From Vulcanimicrobium sp035943995 (GTDB taxonomy: Bacteria > Vulcanimicrobiota > Vulcanimicrobiia > Vulcanimicrobiales > Vulcanimicrobiaceae): 64,000 nt of DNA. The notes beneath the pieces are model-generated. The model was not told the origin of the DNA, ran no database searches, and saw nothing but the letters and a program-made list of their open reading frames with translations. The stretch lies in NCBI GenBank assembly GCA_035943995.1, contig DASZBS010000056.1, forward strand, positions 1 to 64,000, written 5' to 3'. Of the stretch, positions 58,783 to 64,000 are shown in pieces (position 1 is the stretch's first letter; each line of letters begins with the position of its first letter). Made by a program: the position numbers and the translations under genes.

Positions 58783-60725
58783 ATCGAAGCCACCGGCTCG
58801 GCGTCCACGATGCGGACGTCGCCCGCGTGCGCGCAATCGTAACCGCCGAGCGCCTCGACCTCCGCGCGGAACGCCGGCTCGCGCAAGATCGCGATCAGCC
58901 GCGCGATGCGCGCCTCGCCGAGCGAGCGTTCGGGCAATGCGAGGTCGTACGGCTCCCACGCGACCGAGATGAAATCGAGGTCGAACGCGCGCGCCGCGGC
59001 GCGAATCGCCAGCCCCGCGTCCGCGTTGCCGTTCGCGACGAGTTGCGCGACCGCGAGGTGCGAGAACTCCATCCGGTCGTAGCCCACGATCGCATTCGGC
59101 GCGATTCCGGCCCGCGCCAGCAGCACGTCGAGCAGGATGCGCGTGCCGGCATCGGATTGGCGGTTGACGTAGCGGGCGCGCGTTCGCACGACGTCCGCGA
59201 GCGACGCGATGCCCAGCGGGTTGCCGCGCGCGAGAACCAACCCTTGCTCGCGCTCCGCGAGCCGCACCAGCGCGACCGGTTCGCGAGGTCCGTAGCGGCG
59301 CACCGCGACGTCGTTGTACGCGGACGTCTCGGGATCGAGAACATGCGTGCCGGCGAGGTGCGCGGAGCGCTCGCGCAGCGCAACGAGGCCTGCGATGCTG
59401 CCGACGTGCGCCGACACGAGCTCGACCCCGTCGGCGGCGAGGCGGCCGGCGAGCAGGTCGAGCGCGACGTCGTGGCTGCCGACGGCGAGCAGCGTGCGCT
59501 CGATCTGCGCGAGCGGGCGCAGCGCGCGCGCGGCGACGCGGCTTCCGGCGCGCGCGCCTTCGCTGAAGCGCGGGATCGTGACCAGCACGTTGGCGCGCGA
59601 GAGCGACGTGATCACGCCGGCGCCGCGGCGCAGCGGCGTCGCGACGAGCCTACCGTCGACGCGCGCCGCGACCGCGCGCACGTACTCGTCTTCACCCAAC
59701 GGCGAGAACAGCTTGCGCGTGAGCTCGACCTCGATCTCGCGCGGCTCGGGCGCGTCGCGGTGCCCAAGCCGTTCCAAGAGCGGTCGCAGGAACAGGTCGG
59801 CGCAAATCGCAGCGCTCACCGGATAGCCGGGGATGCCGAGCAGCGGAACAGCCGCGTCGCGCGCGACCGCGAGCACGAGCGGATGCCCCGGCCGGATCGC
59901 GACACCGTGCACGACGACGTCGCCGAACGTCGCGAACACGCGCGCGGTGTAGTCGTCGCGCCCCGCCGACGAACCGGCGTTGACGACGACGACGTCGGCC
60001 GCGGCGATCGCATCGCGCACCGCCGCCACGAGCGCTTCTTCTTCATCCGGCACGCGCAGCGCGAGCGCGACCTCACCGCCGTACGAGCGCACGCACGCGC
60101 GCAGCAGTACACCGTTCGAGTCGACGGTGGCGCCCGGAATGGGCGCGTCGGTCGTCACGTCGACCAGCTCGTCACCCGTCGTGATCACCGCGACGCGCGG
60201 CCGGCGCACCACCTCGACCGCCGCGACGCCGGCGGTCGCGCACGCCGCGAGGTCGGCGACACCGAGCCGCCGTAGCGCGGGGACGACGACCTCGCTTGCC
60301 ACCACGTCCTCGCCGATGGCGCGCACGTGCTGGAACGGCGCAGCGGCCGCGCGCACCGCGACGCGTTCGTTCGCGTGCGGTTCGACCTGCTCGATCGGGA
60401 TCACCGCGTCGAAACCGTCCGGCAGCGGGTCGCCGGTATCGACGACGACCGCGTCGGTGCCGACTACGAGCTCGACGGGTGCCGTCTCAAGAGCGCCCGC
60501 CGTGCGCGCCGCGACGACGGCGATCCCGTCCATCGCGCACGCATGATAATGCGGCGACGACAACCGCGCAATCACCGGTCGCGCGGTAACGCGATCCAGC
60601 GCGTCGTCGAGCACCAGCGTCTCGGTGGCGTCGTTGCGCAGGCCCGCCGCGGCGAGCGCGCCGTCGAAACGTTCGCGCGCGCGTTCGAGCGGAACGTCGT
60701 GCAGGAAGACGGTTCGTTCGCTCAC
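58779..60725 (-). CDS. MoeA fused to a PBP-like domain (molybdopterin/tungstopterin metal insertion)
   Basis: The 648-residue protein starts at GTG 60725 (GTGA overlap with the upstream moeA stop). MoeA part (1-about 400): HACAMDGIAVVA, VAVITTGDELVDV, NAGSSAGRDD and GIPGYPVSAA. The C-terminal half (about 420-648) is a PBP-like domain (SVGSHDVALDLLAGRLAA, then FSHLAVAQLVANGNADAGLAI) often seen with tungsten cofactor genes, where it may choose the metal. Together with a plain MoeA upstream it looks like a specialised metal-loading pair. Confidence 0.93.
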   Translation of the reverse strand: MSERTVFLHDVPLERARERFDGALAAAGLRNDATETLVLDDALDRVTARPVIARLSSPHYHACAMDGIAVVAARTAGALETAPVELVVGTDAVVVDTGDPLPDGFDAVIPIEQVEPHANERVAVRAAAAPFQHVRAIGEDVVASEVVVPALRRLGVADLAACATAGVAAVEVVRRPRVAVITTGDELVDVTTDAPIPGATVDSNGVLLRACVRSYGGEVALALRVPDEEEALVAAVRDAIAAADVVVVNAGSSAGRDDYTARVFATFGDVVVHGVAIRPGHPLVLAVARDAAVPLLGIPGYPVSAAICADLFLRPLLERLGHRDAPEPREIEVELTRKLFSPLGEDEYVRAVAARVDGRLVATPLRRGAGVITSLSRANVLVTIPRFSEGARAGSRVAARALRPLAQIERTLLAVGSHDVALDLLAGRLAADGVELVSAHVGSIAGLVALRERSAHLAGTHVLDPETSAYNDVAVRRYGPREPVALVRLAEREQGLVLARGNPLGIASLADVVRTRARYVNRQSDAGTRILLDVLLARAGIAPNAIVGYDRMEFSHLAVAQLVANGNADAGLAIRAAARAFDLDFISVAWEPYDLALPERSLGEARIARLIAILREPAFRAEVEALGGYDCAHAGDVRIVDAEPVASI

Positions 60726-62005
60726 GGCACCACCACGCGGACGGTTTCGCCAGCGGCGAGGCCGCTGCGGTCGAGCGGTACCGCGATCAGCGCGTCGGCG
60801 CGGATCAGCGTGAAGATCAGGTTCGAGGCGCCGAACACCGGCGTCGCGTGCAGCGCGCCGTTCGCATCGCGCGCGAGCGTGCACGGGACGAAGTCCTCGC
60901 GCCCGGGGCGCGACGGCAGCGGCACGTCGAGCACCGCGCTCGTCTCGCGCTCGTCGCCCATAGCCTGCCCTGAGCCTGTCGAAGGGTCCGCGTCGACGTC
61001 TTCCCCGGCGAGCAGGCGCACCAGCGGCCGCACGATGCGCCACGCCACCACCAGCGCGCTGGCGGGATTTCCCGGTAGCCCGACGACCGGCGTGCCGTCA
61101 CAGATCGCGAGCACCGTCGGCTTGCCGGGCTTGATCGCGATGCCGTGCACCAGCACGCCGGGCGATCCGAGCCGCGCCACGACGTGCGCCGTGAGATCCC
61201 GCACCGACACCGACGAACCCGCCGACAGCACGACGGCGTCCGCATCGCCGAGCGCTGCGCGCAACACGCGTTCCAGCTCGGCCGCGTCGTCGCGCACGAT
61301 GCCGTGCGAGACCGCGACACCGCCGGCTTGCGTGACGACCGCCGCGACCGTCGTGCCGTTCACGTCGCGCACCTGGGCCGGCCCCGGCGTCGCGCCCGCG
61401 GCGACGATCTCGTCGCCGGTCGACACGATCGCGATCCGCGGTCGCGCCCGCACCACGACCCGAGTCACGCCCAGCGCCGCCAGCCCGCCCAGATCGGCGG
61501 CGCGCAGCCGCCGCCCCGCCGGGACGGCCACCGCGCCGATCCGAACGTCCTCGCCGACCGTGAGCACGTTCTCGCCGACGGCCGCCGCGTCGAGCACCTC
61601 GACCTCGGCCCCGCCGGTGGCGGCCGAGGGATGGAGGTTGGTGTCCTCGACCATCACCACGGCGTCGGCGCCCGGCGGGATCATTGCGCCGGTGTGCGTC
61701 CGCACGGCTTCCCGAAGGCCGACCCGCACCGCCGGAACCACCGCGGTCGGGACGTCGTCCACCAGCCGGAGGTAGGCCGGTGACTGCTCCGATGCGCCGT
61801 GCGTGTCGGCGGCGCGGACCGCGTAGCCGTCCATCGTCGAGCGGGCGAACGACGGCAGGGTCTCGCCGGCCACCACGTCCGCAGCGAGCACGCGACCGAG
61901 CGCTGCGTCGAGCGCTACGGTTTCCGTGCGGCCGATGCGGGAACAACCGCGGCCGAACGCCGCGAACGCGTCCGCGGGCGGCAGCACCGTGAAGAGCTCG
62001 TTCAT
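60722..62005 (-). CDS. moeA: Molybdopterin molybdenumtransferase MoeA
   Basis: The 427-residue protein from ATG 62005 has FARSTMDGYAVRAAD, VMVEDTN, IAIVSTGDEIVAAG, LSAGSSVSVRD and VVGLPGNPASALV, all MoeA blocks. Between about residues 347 and 355 it carries DPSTGSGQA, which is encoded by a 27-bp dispersed repeat and is not normal for the family; the neighbouring sequence aligns on both sides. It inserts molybdate or tungstate into pterin adenylate. Divergent from pckA. Confidence 0.93.
   Translation of the reverse strand: MNELFTVLPPADAFAAFGRGCSRIGRTETVALDAALGRVLAADVVAGETLPSFARSTMDGYAVRAADTHGASEQSPAYLRLVDDVPTAVVPAVRVGLREAVRTHTGAMIPPGADAVVMVEDTNLHPSAATGGAEVEVLDAAAVGENVLTVGEDVRIGAVAVPAGRRLRAADLGGLAALGVTRVVVRARPRIAIVSTGDEIVAAGATPGPAQVRDVNGTTVAAVVTQAGGVAVSHGIVRDDAAELERVLRAALGDADAVVLSAGSSVSVRDLTAHVVARLGSPGVLVHGIAIKPGKPTVLAICDGTPVVGLPGNPASALVVAWRIVRPLVRLLAGEDVDADPSTGSGQAMGDERETSAVLDVPLPSRPGREDFVPCTLARDANGALHATPVFGASNLIFTLIRADALIAVPLDRSGLAAGETVRVVVP
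60962..60988 (-). repeat. 27-bp dispersed repeat inserted in frame in moeA
   Basis: Read on the coding strand as GACCCTTCGACAGGCTCAGG-type, it encodes DPSTGSGQA. The same 27-bp unit in pckA encodes DPSTSSGQA in the same frame. Copy number elsewhere is unknown. Confidence 0.75.
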
Positions 62006-62073
62006 ACGAGGCGAGCCACCGCTACCAAGCGAATCACGGACCTCTTCCCCCGGTCGCACCGAGGAGCACGCCG

Positions 62074-63702
62074 ATTCTCACGTTACCGCACCCTTCGCAG
62101 TCCTTCGACGAACATCTGTCCAGCCTCGGCTTGGGCGGCGTCGGGACGGTGTACCGCAACCAGAGCACGGCTCAGCTGTACGAGCACGCCCTGGCCCGGC
62201 GCGAGGCAATCCTCGGGGCGGACGGCCAGCTCGTGGTCGAGACCGGCAAGCACACGGGCCGTTCGCCCAACGACAAGTTCTTCGTGCGCGAGCCCGGTAG
62301 CGAGACGCACATCGACTGGACCGTCAACAAAGAGATCGACGCGGCGGCGTTCGACGCGCTGCTCGCGCGCACCGGGACCTACTTGAACGGTAAGGACGTG
62401 TTCGCGCTGGACTGCTACGTCGGCGCCGACGCGCGCTACCGGCTGCCGGTGCGCATCGTCACCGAGTACGCGTGGCAGAGCCTGTTCGCGCGCGACCTCT
62501 TCATCGACACCGCCGACGGCGATCCCTCGACAAGCTCGGGACAGGCTCCCGAGTTCTCGCCGGAGTTCACGGTGATCGACGCCGCCCTTTTCGACGCCGA
62601 TCCCGCCCGCGACAAAACGAACTCCTCGACGTTCATCATCGTCAACTTCGCGCGCAAGATCATCCTGATCGGCGGGACGCGCTACGCGGGCGAGATCAAG
62701 AAGTCCGTGTTCACGGTGATGAACTATCTGATGCCGCTGCGCGACGTGCTGTCGATGCACTGCTCCGCGAACGTCGGGCAGGACGGCGCCGTCGCGATCT
62801 TCTTCGGCTTGTCGGGCACGGGCAAGACGACACTTTCCGCCGACGCGAGTCGCCCGCTGATCGGCGACGACGAGCACGGCTGGTCGGCTGACGGGGTGTT
62901 CAACCTCGAAGGCGGCTGCTACGCAAAGGCCATCAAGCTCTCGAAGGATGCGGAGCCGGAGATCTGGGAAGCGTCGCACCGGTTCGGCACGGTGCTCGAG
63001 AACGTGGTCATCGACCCGCAGACGCGTCAGCTCGATCTCGATTCGCAAGCGCTCACCGAGAACACGCGTGCCGCCTATCCCGTGGACTTCCTGCCGAACT
63101 TCGTCAAGAGCGGCATGGCCGGGCATCCGAAGACGATCATCATGCTCACCGCCGACGCGTTCGGCGTGCTGCCGCCGATCGCAAAGCTCACGCCCGAACA
63201 GGCGATGTACCACTTCCTTTCTGGTTACACCGCGAAGGTCGCCGGCACCGAGCGCGGTATCACCGAACCGACCGCGACGTTCTCGACGTGCTTCGGCGCG
63301 CCGTTCATGGTGCATCATCCGACCGTGTACGCGAACCTGCTCGGCGCGCGCATCGCGGCGCACGAAGCGAGTTGCTGGCTCGTGAACACCGGCTGGACCG
63401 GCGGCGGCTACGGCGTCGGCAAGCGCATGAAGATCGCGTACACGCGCGCGATGGTGAACGCCGCGATCGACGGCCGCCTCGCGAGCGCGGCGTTCGAGCC
63501 CGAGCCGTTCTTCGGTTTGTCGATCCCGACCGCGGTCCCCGACGTGCCGACCGACGTGCTCAACCCGCGCAACGCGTGGGCCGACGCCGCGGCGTACGAC
63601 GTGCAAGCAAAGAAACTCGCGACGCTTTTCGAGGACAATTTCAAACGCTTCGAAGCGCACGCGTCCCCGGGGCTGCTGGCGGTAGCGATCAAAGCGCGCT
63701 AG
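62074..63702 (+). CDS. pckA: ATP-dependent phosphoenolpyruvate carboxykinase, probable ATT start
   Basis: The 542-residue enzyme has LVVETGKHTGRSPNDKFFV, FGLSGTGKTTLSAD (kinase-1a P-loop), DDEHGW, ENTRAAYP and FVKSGMAGHPKTI, so it is the ATP (not GTP) type and converts oxaloacetate to PEP. The N-terminal stretch LPHPSQSFDEHLSSLGLGGVGTVYRN is coding-like and has no ATG, GTG or TTG before TTG 62131; ATT at 62074 has GGAG 7 nt before it. DPSTSSGQA at about 150-158 is an inserted repeat. Confidence 0.93.
   Translation: MLTLPHPSQSFDEHLSSLGLGGVGTVYRNQSTAQLYEHALARREAILGADGQLVVETGKHTGRSPNDKFFVREPGSETHIDWTVNKEIDAAAFDALLARTGTYLNGKDVFALDCYVGADARYRLPVRIVTEYAWQSLFARDLFIDTADGDPSTSSGQAPEFSPEFTVIDAALFDADPARDKTNSSTFIIVNFARKIILIGGTRYAGEIKKSVFTVMNYLMPLRDVLSMHCSANVGQDGAVAIFFGLSGTGKTTLSADASRPLIGDDEHGWSADGVFNLEGGCYAKAIKLSKDAEPEIWEASHRFGTVLENVVIDPQTRQLDLDSQALTENTRAAYPVDFLPNFVKSGMAGHPKTIIMLTADAFGVLPPIAKLTPEQAMYHFLSGYTAKVAGTERGITEPTATFSTCFGAPFMVHHPTVYANLLGARIAAHEASCWLVNTGWTGGGYGVGKRMKIAYTRAMVNAAIDGRLASAAFEPEPFFGLSIPTAVPDVPTDVLNPRNAWADAAAYDVQAKKLATLFEDNFKRFEAHASPGLLAVAIKAR
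62521..62547 (+). repeat. 27-bp dispersed repeat inserted in frame in pckA
   Basis: GATCCCTCGACAAGCTCGGG-type sequence encoding DPSTSSGQA between ADG and PEFSP. Other PEPCKs lack these residues; the flanks fit the family. Confidence 0.75.
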
Positions 63703-63866
63703 CGTTCAAAGCGCTGGTAAGACCCTATCCGATCGAGGGGTATTTTGGGCCGATAGTCCCGGTTCACGGGAACAGCCGTTACCTCCGGAAAAGTGCAGAG
63801 GACGGACGCATACCGTGCGCCCGCTCTCTCGAATTTTGCGCTCGTTTTCTCGCTTTGATAGGAGGG
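63703..63866 (+). promoter_or_regulatory. Possible structured leader before the last lipoprotein gene
   Basis: About 165 bp contain short stems, for example CCCG-CGGG around 63757-63769 and a bulged CCG/CCTC with GAGG/CGG around 63775-63812, before a strong GGAGG (63861-63865). A c-di-GMP riboswitch was considered but the required conserved core was not found. The structure may only be a leader. Confidence 0.25.
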
Positions 63867-63872
63867 GTGTCT

Positions 63873-64000
63873 GTGAAGGCATCTTTTTCAGCCCTAACCG
63901 GACTCGCCTTCGCTGCAATGCTGGGCACCGCGGCGCTTTCGGGGTGCGGTGGCGGCGGCAGCTCGTCGAACGCCGTCCCCGCGGCGTCCACGACGACCGT
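63873..64000 (+). CDS. Lipoprotein of unknown function, 3' part outside the window
   Basis: From GTG 63873, 7 nt after GGAGG, the first 42 codons give KASFSALTGLAFAAMLGTAALSGCGGGGSSSNAV: a basic start, a hydrophobic segment and the lipobox LSGC with the lipidated cysteine. It runs off the right edge, so the mature part and the family are unknown. GTG at 63867 is an alternative start two codons upstream. Confidence 0.8.
   Translation, partial: MKASFSALTGLAFAAMLGTAALSGCGGGGSSSNAVPAASTTT

Noticed and set aside
63703..63866. c-di-GMP (GEMM) riboswitch before the last gene
   Set aside because: A GGACG-like stretch is present, but the conserved core (GCACAGGGCAAACC-like) and the tetraloop receptor are not found.

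Overview
This is a 64 kb window of a high-GC bacterial chromosome. The genes are tightly packed, often with 4-bp stop/start overlaps, and many have GTG starts. By eye the whole window is about two-thirds or more G+C, except for one clearly A+T-richer cassette at about 29.9-32.5 kb. The gene content suggests a free-living, metabolically versatile, mainly aerobic heterotroph from a poorly sampled lineage. It includes LepA/YggT/DUF4446 house-keeping genes, a small SRP RNA, HPPD, an oxalate module, a tungsten/molybdenum oxidoreductase module, PPi-type phosphofructokinase and many secreted proteins. An Eremiobacterota (WPS-2)-like or other deep terrabacterial origin is a guess and cannot be proved from the sequence alone.

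Layout. 1-5.1 kb (minus): rdgB (cut by the window edge), lepA, yggT, an M23 peptidase and a DUF4446 gene form one compact operon, followed by the SRP RNA gene and a secreted protein. 5.2-16.7 kb: a secreted M3 metallopeptidase, a helical-repeat regulator-like protein, and an overlapping three-gene set for two lipoproteins and a 1512-residue secreted S8/S53-type protease. Two related small exported proteins follow. 16.8-21.8 kb: a TetR-like regulator, an orphan secretin, and a DUF3618/holin-superfamily/YqjD-like envelope-stress trio. 21.8-24.8 kb: HPPD, a small DnaJ-type zinc protein and a polytopic GT87-like protein. 24.8-28.6 kb (minus): a CaiB-type CoA transferase with a nitrate/sulfonate/taurine-type ABC importer, preceded by a Phd-like antitoxin and the 3' stub of a VapC toxin. 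28.9-34.1 kb: deoC and an aldehyde dehydrogenase, separated by the A+T-richer cassette of three winged-helix-like proteins and a HEPN-motif protein, and by a 53-bp near-perfect inverted repeat.

34.2-38.7 kb: a multi-PAS GGDEF-EAL protein and an EgtB/SenA-like enzyme. 38.8-43.1 kb (minus): formyl-CoA transferase (frc), a ketopantoate-reductase-like gene, an OxlT-type antiporter and a ModA-like binding protein, together an oxalate-linked operon. 43.2-45.9 kb: an exported HD-type protein, a frameshifted ACT-domain gene, hicBA and an XRE regulator. 45.9-52.3 kb: PPi-type phosphofructokinase, NADP-isocitrate dehydrogenase, a BtuF-like protein, inorganic pyrophosphatase, a histidine phosphatase, a ferritin-like protein, a truncated aldehyde dehydrogenase and tRNA-Ser(GGA). 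52.3-55.5 kb: a membrane protein, an unusual soluble chemoreceptor fused to a DctP-type binding domain, and a frameshifted lipoprotein. 55.5-62.0 kb (minus): an S58 aminopeptidase, then moeA, moeA-PBP, moaD and aor, which look like one cofactor-plus-enzyme operon. 62.1-64 kb: ATP-dependent PEP carboxykinase and the start of another lipoprotein.

The signals most worth a second look are: (1) the A+T-richer HEPN/winged-helix cassette with its own operator-promoter, lying between deoC and its usual aldehyde-dehydrogenase partner; (2) the MCP-DctP fusion with no visible membrane segment; (3) the 53-bp inverted repeat around a 145-bp segment; (4) three genes (ABC ATPase, icd, pckA) whose best-supported starts are ATA, CTG and ATT, each behind a strong Shine-Dalgarno sequence; (5) a 27-bp dispersed repeat that adds the same peptide in frame to MoeA and PckA. 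All calls come from reading the sequence; no database search was run.
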